64,000 nucleotides of DNA from SAR324 cluster bacterium. Lineage in GTDB: Bacteria > SAR324 > NAC60-12. The notes beneath the pieces are model-generated. The model searched no databases, was not told the origin of the DNA, and worked only from the letters and a program-made list of their open reading frames with translations. Below, one piece after another: positions 18,438 to 30,378 of this stretch (position 1 is its first letter; every line of letters begins with the position of its first letter). The stretch covers positions 313,666 to 377,665 of the forward strand of contig JADFZZ010000001.1 of NCBI GenBank assembly GCA_015232315.1, read 5' to 3'. Position numbers and translations under genes: made by a program.

Positions 18438-20279
18438 CTAAAAATAATATCCCAGTTGAAGTTCTTGGAATGATTTCTGGAATACCTCACGTTGGTATCG
18501 GGAAATAAAATGGTGTTGTAAACGCAATTCCCAGTTTCTGTTCCATGACACGGATTGCCCCAGAAAAGAGTTCAGGTAAAAATCTGTCGGATCGTTATTC
18601 CAGGCATCATGACGAATCGTCTGTTTCCATTGAATTTTGTAATTTTCCCAAGGATTTCCGACAATCCCCCATTCCACAAACGGCCCGAGTCTCTGTGATT
18701 TTTCAAAAAAATGTGAAAACTCGCCAAATCCGCCCATGATCAAATAAATAATTCCTTTCGACGTTCCCGGATTCAGACTTCCCCCCATTCCAAGATCCAT
18801 ATCGTATTTGTAACATTGCTCGCATTCCAGATTATCAACAGGCTGGTAATTCACCCCCAGTTTCCATGAAAGGTTGGGGTCCCATGAAGTGTAGGGTTCG
18901 AGTGACATGATGTTGACCAGTCCAATATGTGAAATCTTCACATCCTCGGAATCAGCATGATAATCCACTGCCAGTTCCAGAAAATCGATCTGTGAAAACG
19001 GATCAAAACCCACATCCTTCGCCAGAAGATCATGGAGTCCGGATTTTAAACCCAGACGCAATATCGGAGTGTCCTGGATGGTTGAGGTTCCAAGAAAAAC
19101 TCTGGTGACATCATGTCCAAACTCAGGACCATTTTGCTGGTAATCCACTTGTTCTACAACCGATCTTTGCGGTATTTGCGCCCTGTTGCGCAGAATTTTT
19201 TCCAGCAGATGGGTATTGGCTTCTGTCAGTTTCCCACCGGCCTCCCTTTTCCTGAAATCCCAATAGGCAATCAAGGCATCCAGGATCTTTACATCATGGA
19301 TCTCCTGTGGTGCCATGGTGCCATTGTTGACATCCTGAAAGACGGCATAGTCACTGGAATCCAGTTTTTGAAGTTTGGTGGAAAATTGTTTTTTCAGGGA
19401 TGGTCGGTAACGAATGGCTTCAATCGCACCGGGAATCTGCGTGACCCGCCTGATAGAATCTGCCGGCAGATAATACCAGCGATTGACCTGAGATAAATCC
19501 CAGTCGGAATCTCCCAGTTCCAACACCTTGTTGATGATGGTCGAACAGTTTTCTGTCAGAAAATAATAATCAAAATAAGTGGTGGAATAGAGTTCCCAAA
19601 GATGGTTGATAATCCTCTCAACCGCTTCGGGTTGTAGCTTCAATTCATATTCATAAAGGTCCCTGCTTTCGGAATTGTTATATTCATTGACCTTCATGTA
19701 ATACGGCGAAAAGCTGAAAAGTCCCTTGTAGCCTCCCAGCAACCCTCTGAACGCATAAAGCACTCCTCCGGTTTCACCCTCCGTGTGTGCAGCATAACTT
19801 GCGGAGTAATCCAGAAGTTCGTTGCGTCCATTCCATTTGAAGCGAAGAAACGTATGTCCGAAAATGGAGGCGGGATTGTTGGGATAGGAAGACGAATAAA
19901 TCAACACGATGGATTGGGCACCGATGCCTGATTTCCATTCGTCGAAATCAGAACATGCCACCTCATGAGACGGCACCAACCCGGCTGTTTTTAAAAAACG
20001 GAATCTTTCAGGGAAGGCGCATGGAAGGGGTTGGTTGAAATAACCGGCCCGAGCCTGGGTATTTTGGAATCCGGCAATGGTTGCGTCCAGTTCTTTTTCA
20101 GGATCACTTTTTCCTTCCGGATGTAAAAAGAAGAGAGGACCATCAACCCTGCTGGAGTAATGGCCCTTCCAGTTTTTTTCATAATGCAGGAGTTTCAGCC
20201 AGTACTGATCCAGCCCTTTGGTTTTCAATTGCTGGAACCATGAAGAGGCTTCCAGGGAATGTGCAAAAAAAAACAGCAA
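18438..20279 (-). CDS. DUF4105 (Lnb-type) envelope protein with C-terminal barrel-like domain; start frameshifted
   Basis: The N-terminal half (residues about 95-330) is a DUF4105/Lnb N-terminal periplasmic domain, with 'IFGHTFLRFKWNG' and 'YYFLTENCSTIINKVLEL' carrying the conserved His and Cys-type catalytic candidates. The C-terminal 230 residues alternate polar and aromatic residues and end in YYF, like an outer-membrane beta-barrel. The frame opens at a TTG (20279) inside a broken signal peptide. An ATG at 20302, 5 bases after the upstream gene, encodes MRTAFISLCCFF in another frame. The two frames meet at a run of nine T (20265-20273), and one extra T would restore a full signal peptide. 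It forms an operon with the DUF3015 gene at 20308. Confidence 0.85.
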   Translation of the reverse strand: MLFFFAHSLEASSWFQQLKTKGLDQYWLKLLHYEKNWKGHYSSRVDGPLFFLHPEGKSDPEKELDATIAGFQNTQARAGYFNQPLPCAFPERFRFLKTAGLVPSHEVACSDFDEWKSGIGAQSIVLIYSSSYPNNPASIFGHTFLRFKWNGRNELLDYSASYAAHTEGETGGVLYAFRGLLGGYKGLFSFSPYYMKVNEYNNSESRDLYEYELKLQPEAVERIINHLWELYSTTYFDYYFLTENCSTIINKVLELGDSDWDLSQVNRWYYLPADSIRRVTQIPGAIEAIRYRPSLKKQFSTKLQKLDSSDYAVFQDVNNGTMAPQEIHDVKILDALIAYWDFRKREAGGKLTEANTHLLEKILRNRAQIPQRSVVEQVDYQQNGPEFGHDVTRVFLGTSTIQDTPILRLGLKSGLHDLLAKDVGFDPFSQIDFLELAVDYHADSEDVKISHIGLVNIMSLEPYTSWDPNLSWKLGVNYQPVDNLECEQCYKYDMDLGMGGSLNPGTSKGIIYLIMGGFGEFSHFFEKSQRLGPFVEWGIVGNPWENYKIQWKQTIRHDAWNNDPTDFYLNSFLGQSVSWNRNWELRLQHHFISRYQREVFQKSFQELQLGYYF

Positions 20280-20307
20280 AGACTGATAAAAGCAGTTCTC
20301 ATCAGGC

Positions 20308-20793
20308 TCAGATCACCCGGCAACTGCCAGAAAGCGCATCGTTGTTCCTGATCTGCTGAAGGACATTCTGGTACATTTCAACAGGAGTGATCTGCTCAGA
20401 AGAATAGATTTTTTCATAATTCTTCTGCATCACCGTTCCAAACATCTCTGTGACGTCACCACATCCCAGCACTTGGGCAAAGCCAAAAAGAAACTCCCCG
20501 TTTCCCTGCGGTATTTCCATCTTCAGGTTGGAAAAATTGGCTTCAGCATAGTGAATCCCCCGGGCATCCTGCCTGACAATGGAATGCTTGTCACAACCCG
20601 AGGTTCCTGAGGTCATGGAAAACGTCGGTGAAAAGGTCGCATTGGTCGTACCTCGAGTAGACGTTCCCAGAAAAGATTTTTCTTCAGTCACGTCCCAACC
20701 CATACCACAGCCGTCACTGCCATCACGTGCAAACAAAGGAACGGCAACAGACATGCAGACCATTAAAAGGAATGTGGATATTATTAGTTTCAT
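20308..20793 (-). CDS. DUF3015 family exported protein
   Basis: The 161-residue protein has a signal peptide (about residues 1-22, ending in FARD) and the DUF3015 features: a GCGMGWDV start to the mature protein and Cys residues at GTSGC and LGCGDV. The function of DUF3015 is unknown. The gene starts after an AGGAGG site and ends 5 bases before the apparent start of the DUF4105 gene. DUF3015 and DUF4105 genes often occur together, which suggests a shared envelope role. Confidence 0.88.
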   Translation of the reverse strand: MKLIISTFLLMVCMSVAVPLFARDGSDGCGMGWDVTEEKSFLGTSTRGTTNATFSPTFSMTSGTSGCDKHSIVRQDARGIHYAEANFSNLKMEIPQGNGEFLFGFAQVLGCGDVTEMFGTVMQKNYEKIYSSEQITPVEMYQNVLQQIRNNDALSGSCRVI

Positions 20794-20945
20794 AAGCCTC
20801 CTGGAAAAGAATGAAGAAGTAGCGGATCACTTTTTTGGGAATGCAATTAAAATGCTAACAATCGGAGACAATTCAAAGAATTTTCTGCAATTTTGTTATT
20901 TTTTGAAATGGATTTCAATATTTTATGTTTCTGAATAAAAGAACT

Positions 20946-23900
20946 CTATGCGATTGCCAACTTTGCAGCATCATGCCAGAGATAAGATGGAAGCGTATGT
21001 TCAAGTCGCCATATAATGTTCATCGGCTGAGAACCTGAATAGGACTCCAGAAAAGCTTGTCCAAGATTGACAAATCCCATTGCCCGCCCATATTCATTGT
21101 AGCTTGCCTCACGTACAAACAGAATAATTCGTTTTCCTGTCTGCATCTGTTGAATATAGGACAAGCCCTTCCCCCTGTCTGGTCTAGCTGAATTTTGGCT
21201 TTGCCAATGAAAGAGATGCTCGCTAAGGGCGTAATCATGGTAAAGAGTTGTCGGGGAAAACTTTTTTTCAGATTTTTGGAGTGTTACAAAAAGTATTTCC
21301 AGATTACGATTTTTGATTTCCAAAACCCCTTCTCGACTGTTTGATTTTTTATCAAAGCGATGTTCTCCAAGTGATGACAAGATTTGATCTCGGCTATATC
21401 GAGCATGTACTTGAAGAGCGTTCGGATATCCAAGATTCATAGGATATTCGGCAAAATCCAGAGAATCTAGTATTAAGCTTACAATTTGATGAAGTTCATC
21501 AACCAGAATGGGATCTTTACCCAATTCAAACAGGCTCTCTTGTAAAGATGAAAAGCCCAGTTTGAGTCCATTTTCTTGCCAGAAATCATAATGGAACATC
21601 AAAGCCATTTGATTCTCAATCTCATTTTCTGTGTTCCATTGGAATTTATTTGAAACCAAAGCGGTTACAAACCGGAGATATGATCGGGAAGTACTCTGTA
21701 ATAGTCGATTAGCAATTCCCTTATATACTGATTTTTCCACTTTAGGATTCAGTTCCTTTTGTAACACACCAGCCTTCACACAAAGACGACTCCAGCCTCC
21801 ACCTACTTCAATCTTTGTTTTATAAATATCTTCCAGTGTGACGGATGGATTGATTTTCAAAAAGTTTTTGAGCGTCAAGGGAAGATGAGTATGTTCCCGA
21901 TAAGAACGAATCCAATCTATAAGTTTTTTTTGATTCACAATGGCATTTTTGATGTTATTTAAGATCACTTCACGTGCTTTTTTTTGAAGAACAATACTGC
22001 ATCCAAGTGGGAGGTGAGGAAAATTCTGTTCAATTTCAGAGACAATAGAGCCCTGTGATTTTCCAATGATAGCTCTAAATTTTTGATGAAAATCATACTC
22101 TGATCTTGCATTTCCCACAAAATCAAGCACGGTTAGACATTCCTTTCCTTCTGCTAAACGTAATCCTCTGCCTAATTGTTGTAAAAAAATGGTTAGACTT
22201 TCTGTGGGACGAAGAAATAGAAGCGTGTCAATTTCAGGAATATCTACCCCTTCATTAAAAATATCTACGACGCATAGAATATTTATTTTTCCCTGAACCA
22301 AATCATTTCGGAGTTGTACCCGTTCTTGCGTGTTTTTACTTGTCAATACAGCAACTTTCATCCCATTGAGCATAAATTTTTCAGCCATATATTGGGCATG
22401 ATCCTGGCTCACACAAAAAGCAAGGGCTTTGATTGAGTGAATATCGCCAAGAATAGTCTGCATATTTCGCAATATATGCAGACATCGAAAATCATTAGAT
22501 GTGTAGATTCTTGTTAGTTCTGAAGGATTATAATGCCCTCGATCCCAACTTACCCTTGATAAATCAACATCATCATCGATTCCGAAATATTGAAAAGGAC
22601 ACAAAAATCGCCGATTAATGGCATCTGGTAATCGAAGTTCTGCTGCTATGTGTCCACAAAAATCATCTAGAATATCGATGCCATCGTGTCTTTCAGGAGT
22701 AGCGGTCAGACCTAATAGAATTCTGGGATGAAAATTTGAAAGAATCGGCCGATAGCTTTCTGCTGCAATATGATGAACTTCATCAATAATGATAAAGTCA
22801 TAATAATCTACTGATAGATCCAATGTTGGCAGTTGATTATAGAGTGTTTGAACTGAAACAAATAGAGAATCATAACGTTCGGGTTTATTTCCCCCTACCC
22901 ACAAATTTCCAAATCTTGACTGATGAAGAATCCCCCGAAACATTGACAAAGCCTGTTTTAATATTTCTTCACGATGAGCTACAAACAGCAATCTTGCGTG
23001 AGGCTTTTTTCTGTAAAAACGTTGAAAGTCGAAAGCAGAAATCACTGTTTTGCCAGTACCCGTTGCGGCAACAATCAGATTTTTCCAACGATTATGAATC
23101 TCTCGTTCCACGGCCAAACGTTCCAGGATTTCCTTTTGGTAGGGCAAAGGTTGGATATCAAAATAAAATTCGTTTTCAAATTGAGGTTCGTGGTTTTCTG
23201 TTTGTAAAGCCCGCCTAAGTTTTTCCCGTGATTCCTCATGACCTGTGACAAAGGTCTCAAAATCAGAAGAGAACCAATAGGTTTCAAAGGTGTTTTGAAA
23301 TTTATCAATAATATGCGGAATTTCCTGCGTCGTAATTTTAAGATTCCATTCAAGACCATTTGTCAGTGCCGATCTGGAAATATTGGAAGACCCAATATAT
23401 GCGGTGTTAAAACCACTATTTCGTAAGAATAAATAAGATTTGGCATGGAGGCGTTCCTGTGCCGTATTGTAACTTAATTTGATTTCAGTATTTGGAAGTG
23501 ACGCCAAAAACTCTACAGCTTTCAGATCTGTTGCTCCCATGTATGTGGTTGTAATGATTCGGAGTTGACGTCCACTATGAGTAAATTCATCCAATTCCTC
23601 CTTGAATATTCGAATACCTGTCCATTTAATAAATGACACTATCCAGCAAATTTTATCTGCAGATAGGATTTCACGTTTAATTTCTGAATCCAATGAAATG
23701 CCAACATTGCTTCCAGTAAATAATTCGCTTTGTGATAGACCTGTTACAGGAGTGATTCTGGAAATGTGAGACTTTAGATCTGCGGCAACAGGATTATGGT
23801 TAGAAAACAGCGCAGTTAGAAGATGTCCTTGGATATCCAGAAGATTTTGCGAGGATTCTGTATTTGGGCTCTGGTCTTGAAGCCAGAGAATCAACCTGTT

Positions 23901-24113
23901 GGAAAGTTCAATTTGTAGAGTAAGTCGATCATTTCCTTGTGGAATGGACTCTAGAACAGACCAAATAATTTTTTGAAGAAAATGTGACAAGACAAGAGCA
24001 GACTCTGCTGAATCTAAAACCTGTTTTTCGATAAAAAAATCCGAACCCAACTTTTCTAGACGTTGCCTAAGAAGTTGTGTAACCAATTGTTCATATACAC
24101 CTTCATTTTCCAT
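20946..24113 (-). CDS. PLD nuclease - superfamily 2 helicase - DUF3427 protein
   Basis: The 1055-residue protein has three parts. Residues about 110-290 form a phospholipase-D-like nuclease domain (HAKSYLFLRNSG, with IGSSNISRSAL). Residues about 310-720 form an SF2 DEAD/DEAH helicase with Walker A ATGTGKT, IIDEVHH, GLTATPERHDG and QLGRGLRLAEGK. The C-terminal 300 residues form DUF3427. This architecture is known from restriction-like and defence-island helicases that act on DNA, but its exact role is undetermined. The gene is isolated, with a 101-bp miniature element and an HNH gene pair upstream, so the block is probably acquired. Base composition is more AT-rich than in neighbouring icd. 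Confidence 0.9.
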   Translation of the reverse strand: MENEGVYEQLVTQLLRQRLEKLGSDFFIEKQVLDSAESALVLSHFLQKIIWSVLESIPQGNDRLTLQIELSNRLILWLQDQSPNTESSQNLLDIQGHLLTALFSNHNPVAADLKSHISRITPVTGLSQSELFTGSNVGISLDSEIKREILSADKICWIVSFIKWTGIRIFKEELDEFTHSGRQLRIITTTYMGATDLKAVEFLASLPNTEIKLSYNTAQERLHAKSYLFLRNSGFNTAYIGSSNISRSALTNGLEWNLKITTQEIPHIIDKFQNTFETYWFSSDFETFVTGHEESREKLRRALQTENHEPQFENEFYFDIQPLPYQKEILERLAVEREIHNRWKNLIVAATGTGKTVISAFDFQRFYRKKPHARLLFVAHREEILKQALSMFRGILHQSRFGNLWVGGNKPERYDSLFVSVQTLYNQLPTLDLSVDYYDFIIIDEVHHIAAESYRPILSNFHPRILLGLTATPERHDGIDILDDFCGHIAAELRLPDAINRRFLCPFQYFGIDDDVDLSRVSWDRGHYNPSELTRIYTSNDFRCLHILRNMQTILGDIHSIKALAFCVSQDHAQYMAEKFMLNGMKVAVLTSKNTQERVQLRNDLVQGKINILCVVDIFNEGVDIPEIDTLLFLRPTESLTIFLQQLGRGLRLAEGKECLTVLDFVGNARSEYDFHQKFRAIIGKSQGSIVSEIEQNFPHLPLGCSIVLQKKAREVILNNIKNAIVNQKKLIDWIRSYREHTHLPLTLKNFLKINPSVTLEDIYKTKIEVGGGWSRLCVKAGVLQKELNPKVEKSVYKGIANRLLQSTSRSYLRFVTALVSNKFQWNTENEIENQMALMFHYDFWQENGLKLGFSSLQESLFELGKDPILVDELHQIVSLILDSLDFAEYPMNLGYPNALQVHARYSRDQILSSLGEHRFDKKSNSREGVLEIKNRNLEILFVTLQKSEKKFSPTTLYHDYALSEHLFHWQSQNSARPDRGKGLSYIQQMQTGKRIILFVREASYNEYGRAMGFVNLGQAFLESYSGSQPMNIIWRLEHTLPSYLWHDAAKLAIA

Positions 24114-24143
24114 AATTAATAACCTGTTTTGAAAATATCTTTA

Positions 24144-24244
24144 GGAATCGCACAGAAATAACTTCCCCATTTGCCTCCAACCAGCCAAAGCACAGCTATG
24201 GAAATGAATATTTATAGTTGGGAATGTTATTGATGAGCGATTCC
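24144..24244. mobile_element. Miniature inverted-repeat element (MITE), copy 1
   Basis: This 101-bp element begins GGAATCGC and ends GCGATTCC. Its imperfect terminal repeats continue inward for about 20 bases. It is flanked by TTA on both sides (24141-24143 and 24245-24247), a 3-base target duplication. Nearly identical copies are at 56710-56810 and 60232-60332. A 3-base TNA duplication is typical of some IS5-family subgroups, which suggests non-autonomous mobilisation by such a transposase. It lies between the helicase gene and the HNH gene. Confidence 0.85.
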
Positions 24245-24323
24245 TTAGCGTAAACTTATCTATGATCAACCATGATTTCATGTATGGTAACTACGGTAAC
24301 GTGTTCAAACGTTTAAAATCAAA

Positions 24324-24755
24324 TCAGTGCATAAGAGGCGGGTGTTCTCCTGTTTCATAGAGAATCTTTCTTAAATTCACCAATCCCGGGCGATTCAATC
24401 GCAAAATGTCTATGGTGGTTCGTCCAGTAGGTGTCAACCCTATCATTAAGGTACAATCGTGATTCCAGACAAAATGTTCATTCCATTGATGTTGACGTGG
24501 ATGGAAGAGTAGCACAATCTGGTGCCCCACAGGATCTGTTCCTTCTGTTCTGGTGTATTTGTGGTTGTTACATCCCTGACAGGCTAACGCAAGATTCCCC
24601 AATTCGGAGTTTCCTCCTTTGTTCACCGGAATAATGTGTTCCACAGAAAAAGACTGAGTGGCAAACTTTGACTGACTATGGCAATATTCGCAACACCCTT
24701 GGGCTCGATCCATGACAATCCGTCTCAGTTCAGCAGGTACACGTTCATTAGACAT
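24324..24755 (-). CDS. HNH endonuclease
   Basis: The 143-residue protein is a compact HNH nuclease: CEYC zinc ligands near residues 22-25, 'SVEHIIPVNKGGNSELGNLA' with the HNH His, then the CQGCNNHK zinc ligands. A basic C-terminal region follows. This type is common in cyanobacteria and other bacteria as a free-standing nuclease, sometimes linked to defence or mobile DNA. It overlaps the upstream small gene (24748-25143) by 8 bases, so the two are translationally coupled. Confidence 0.88.
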   Translation of the reverse strand: MSNERVPAELRRIVMDRAQGCCEYCHSQSKFATQSFSVEHIIPVNKGGNSELGNLALACQGCNNHKYTRTEGTDPVGHQIVLLFHPRQHQWNEHFVWNHDCTLMIGLTPTGRTTIDILRLNRPGLVNLRKILYETGEHPPLMH

Positions 24756-25143
24756 GGCGTGGAATACCCAGATTTTTCATAAGTTCCGCGAGTTGCACCC
24801 CTCGTATTTGAGCCAGTTCTGCCAAAGCTTCCACACGTTCGGCTTCCAGTTTTTCAACCTGATCCGTCAGGTTCAGCAATTCCTGTAACTCCGTGCCTGC
24901 CAGAGATTCATTTTGTCGTTTAACCATCAATTCGTCATAGCGAGACTGTATCAATTCAGGGATTCCCAGATTGATTTTATTCAAAAGTTTCGATTCAGAT
25001 TCAGATAACGTCGAAGTGTGAAGCCTCGCGCGCAGAGCCATGACTTCAGCGACAAACTGCTCTAATTCAGGTTCTGGCATTTGTGCCACAGCCTGAAGTA
25101 ATTGTGACGAAGAAAGTTGAGCTTCCAATTGAATCACCGGCAT
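24748..25143 (-). CDS. Small coiled-coil partner of the HNH nuclease
   Basis: The 131-residue protein is acidic and mostly helical. A 'SSQLLQAVAQMPEPELEQFV' region near the N-terminus is followed by a leucine-rich coiled-coil at about residues 85-115. I recall similar proteins being encoded next to this HNH nuclease type. It precedes and overlaps the nuclease gene, an arrangement typical of antitoxin or regulator plus nuclease, but no biochemical role is established. It starts after AGGAG. Confidence 0.7.
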   Translation of the reverse strand: MPVIQLEAQLSSSQLLQAVAQMPEPELEQFVAEVMALRARLHTSTLSESESKLLNKINLGIPELIQSRYDELMVKRQNESLAGTELQELLNLTDQVEKLEAERVEALAELAQIRGVQLAELMKNLGIPRHV

Positions 25144-25195
25144 AATAGCTCCTGCAAAAATGAATGCGTTTTTATTACGGAGAATTGAAGAGAGG

Positions 25196-25224
25196 CCCCG
25201 AAGCCAGGCTGACGGACTTCGGGG
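25196..25224 (-). terminator. Terminator downstream of icd
   Basis: CCCCGAAG and CTTCGGGG form an 8-bp GC-rich stem with a 13-base loop, 10 bases past the icd stop. On the minus strand it is followed by CCTCTCTTC. Confidence 0.65.
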
Positions 25225-25233
25225 TTATTTTAA

Positions 25234-27655
<2,422 letters not shown>

Positions 27656-27826
27656 TAACGATCACTATTGAATAATAAAATTCTGTGAATCCTTATGGCT
27701 TTCAGTCCCATACTTGATCAAGTGTTTGGATAGATCAAGCTATCTGTCATCATGAAAATTACAGTGAATAAAAGGAGTGATCCGTTGTGCCCAAAACAGC
27801 AGGCAATGGATCGTTCAGCGGTTTTT

Positions 27827-29203
27827 TTAGCGTTTTGGCTGATTGTGGTAGTGATTCAGTTTTTCTCTGAGTTCAGCACTATATTGTCTGAGTTCCGGAG
27901 AGAGAAACAGATCAAAAGGGGCGTCCTTGTCAATGGTGTCCAGGGTTTCCAGCAACTGGAGTTCCTGTGCACTGGATTTTTCAGGATGCCGCATATCCAG
28001 CGCTCCAAGCAACTCACCTTCAAGTTCCAGTAGTTTATTGAATTTTTTAATCAGATTCTGGTGGTACGCCTGAGCATCCAGCACTTTGAAGTTGATGTTA
28101 TCAGACACCACAATGTGTGGTCCAGACAAGGTGTCGGAATCGGTAACCTCAATCCATGCTGTAATTTCATCTCCGGATTTTACGGCAGATTCTGACAGAT
28201 TCCATGGATAAGTTTCATGATAGTTATCAAACAATCCATCAAACTGCTGAATGATTTCCTGATGGTTTTCACGGAGTCCCTCAATGCGGTAATGCAGGAT
28301 GATGCTCTGGAGGCCGTGATCATCCTGAACCTTCAACACCACAGACAGATTGGAAGCATCAAAGATATATGGGGGCAACGACCATTGCACTTCAACCGAT
28401 GGCGGCTGGTCAGGCAGGATCTCTAACGAATGGCGTTGTCGGGTTCCTGAAAGATACAGGGTTCCTGAAGTTTGCGGAGAAAATGTCAGAAGCCATCTGT
28501 CCGCTTGATCATTCCATTCAAGGGCGTTCTGGTCTGTAGCTGTTTTGTAATAATTGCCTGAAGGTGGTGACTCCTTACCTGTATAGCTGATTTCCAGACG
28601 ACTTCCCTGTGGCAATGAGAGTGTCTTCGGCACCTCGGTCAAAAATTCCGCGTCTTTTCTCAGATAGCTGGCAAACAGGATTTTACAGGAATATTCTGAG
28701 GGATGGTGTGGCGTGATTCCCGTCAGTGTGTTCCAGGAATCCCGGATAGAAGGGACCAGACTGAAGGCGAACAGGGTTTGTAACAAGACGAGTCCACTGA
28801 GGATTCTGATAAAGCGGCACTGAAAAATTTCAGGAGTTTGTTTGAGCAGTGTGTTCGTTTTTTTGAGATGTTGCTGGAGCCACCATGAAGAAGATTCTGG
28901 CGTTTTGTTGGTGCTTAATTGAAGGCAACTGTAAAGAGCTTCGGCCAGAGACGGATGTTTGAGATAGAGCTGTTTCAGGCTGGAATGCTGTCGTGTGACC
29001 AACATTCCATAGCCCAGGCACAGCAGAAAACTGAGCAGACAGGTCAGCCATGCGGTATAACCGGCAAAAGAATCCGGCAACAGCAGAGCCGCAACCAGCA
29101 ATCCCAGCAGACAACCCGCATAATAGCGGCTGATCTTCCGAAACCGCAGACCATTGCGATAGCGGGCGAAAAAACGTTGTATTTCCTGAAAGTCAGTTTC
29201 CAT
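27827..29203 (-). CDS. Membrane protein, DUF4175-like N-terminal half
   Basis: The 458-residue protein has two membrane helices at about residues 25-75 and a third at about 130-155. A large extracytoplasmic region follows with beta-sandwich features ('DQPPSVEVQWSLPPYIFD', VQDDHGLQSIILHYRI) resembling the DUF4175 domains found in MoxR/VWA operons. Typical DUF4175 proteins are longer and carry extended coiled-coil tails, so this one is short or C-terminally reduced. The stop lies close to the palindromic repeat region. The small gene at 29230 lies immediately upstream. Function unknown. Confidence 0.7.
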   Translation of the reverse strand: METDFQEIQRFFARYRNGLRFRKISRYYAGCLLGLLVAALLLPDSFAGYTAWLTCLLSFLLCLGYGMLVTRQHSSLKQLYLKHPSLAEALYSCLQLSTNKTPESSSWWLQQHLKKTNTLLKQTPEIFQCRFIRILSGLVLLQTLFAFSLVPSIRDSWNTLTGITPHHPSEYSCKILFASYLRKDAEFLTEVPKTLSLPQGSRLEISYTGKESPPSGNYYKTATDQNALEWNDQADRWLLTFSPQTSGTLYLSGTRQRHSLEILPDQPPSVEVQWSLPPYIFDASNLSVVLKVQDDHGLQSIILHYRIEGLRENHQEIIQQFDGLFDNYHETYPWNLSESAVKSGDEITAWIEVTDSDTLSGPHIVVSDNINFKVLDAQAYHQNLIKKFNKLLELEGELLGALDMRHPEKSSAQELQLLETLDTIDKDAPFDLFLSPELRQYSAELREKLNHYHNQPKR

Positions 29204-29229
29204 TCATCCAGATTTGGAGGGGCATCACA

Positions 29230-29454
29230 TCAGTTGAGAAGCTGGCTTCGTTCAAGCATATCGGCCAACTCATCCAGCATTTTAGCAAACACATGAGTGG
29301 CGTAATTGACCTTGGTGTCATTGTCCAGAAAATTTTGTTTGAGTGATTCAGCCAATTCAAGAACGGCCAGTGTTACATGACGTTCAAAGGAGTGGCTGGT
29401 TTCAAAACCTACCAATTCCTGATAGTTTTCAATTTGTTGTTCCGTCTGATTCAT
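29230..29454 (-). CDS. Small acidic helical protein, unknown
   Basis: The 74-residue product starts at ATG 29454 after GGAG; another in-frame ATG at 29466 lacks a site. It is acidic and helical (ELAESLKQNFLDND, FAKMLDELADMLE). It lies 26 bases upstream of the DUF4175-like membrane gene and is probably co-transcribed with it. No family recognised. Confidence 0.65.
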   Translation of the reverse strand: MNQTEQQIENYQELVGFETSHSFERHVTLAVLELAESLKQNFLDNDTKVNYATHVFAKMLDELADMLERSQLLN

Positions 29455-29697
29455 AGCGTACTCCATTACAAAACAAGTTGCTCATCAGGCAATCATGGTG
29501 ACAAATATCACCATGCCTTTCAATCAGGTCAAAAAAATGCATTTCCTTCTGACCATCAACCATAATACGATAAGGTGAACCTCGTTACTTGCTTTATCGG
29601 AACATTTGTTTAAAACTTTAGACATCATTGAGAGATTTTCTTTTTCTCTGGAAATTCTTTCTGAATCTATTTCAATGACCTTTCACGAAGAGGAGCC

Positions 29698-30351
29698 GTG
29701 AAGATATATGAACGCTTCTGTGGTTTATCAATAGTCCATAAAGCCATCATTGTCGGCCTGATCTCAGGAATTGCGTGGCTGGGATGTTTGCCCTCAGCAA
29801 TTTCCCAGGAGTTTCCAACAGACCGAATCTATTTGCGGCGGATGCAGGAAACGCAAATTAAAAAACAAGCCTATGATGCCAAAATGCGGTTGAACCAGGC
29901 AAAGGGTTTCAATGATGGCAATTCCTATCTTGAATATCAGGATATGATGCGCAGAAAGCAGGAAGTTGCCAATCAGAAAGAGGCGGAAATTGAACGCAAA
30001 GCCACCGCCAAAGAGGCAGAACGCAGACGTTTGGCCCAGGAAGCACGCAAGCGACGGGAGGAAAAATTTGCCAAACTGTCCGGGGGAAGCACCTTGGGTT
30101 ATGTTAACAAACAAGAGCAAGGTTATCAGCAGTTTATGAAAGAACATAAGAAAACATCGGACAAACACACACGCCTTGAGGAACAGATTCGGAGTAAACA
30201 GGAACGCGCCTACGCAGAACAAATGCAGCGCTTTGGCAAAATATTGGAGCAAAACCAGAATGCGGCCAGCGCACAACAGGAATCCCAACAACAGCATGCG
30301 ATCCGAATGGCCAGAGAGCGTGCAAAATACAACAGGGCGACCCAGAATTAG
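29698..30351 (+). CDS. Exported coiled-coil protein, unknown
   Basis: The 217-residue protein starts at GTG 29698 just after GAGGAG. Residues about 14-36 form a signal peptide or membrane anchor. The rest is a highly charged Lys/Arg/Gln/Glu coiled coil (for example EAERRRLAQEARKRREEK). The low complexity gives only weak functional clues; a periplasmic structural protein is possible. It is 27 bases upstream of aroB on the same strand. Confidence 0.65.
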   Translation: MKIYERFCGLSIVHKAIIVGLISGIAWLGCLPSAISQEFPTDRIYLRRMQETQIKKQAYDAKMRLNQAKGFNDGNSYLEYQDMMRRKQEVANQKEAEIERKATAKEAERRRLAQEARKRREEKFAKLSGGSTLGYVNKQEQGYQQFMKEHKKTSDKHTRLEEQIRSKQERAYAEQMQRFGKILEQNQNAASAQQESQQQHAIRMARERAKYNRATQN

Positions 30352-30378
30352 ATCACATTATCCATTGGACAGGAGTGT

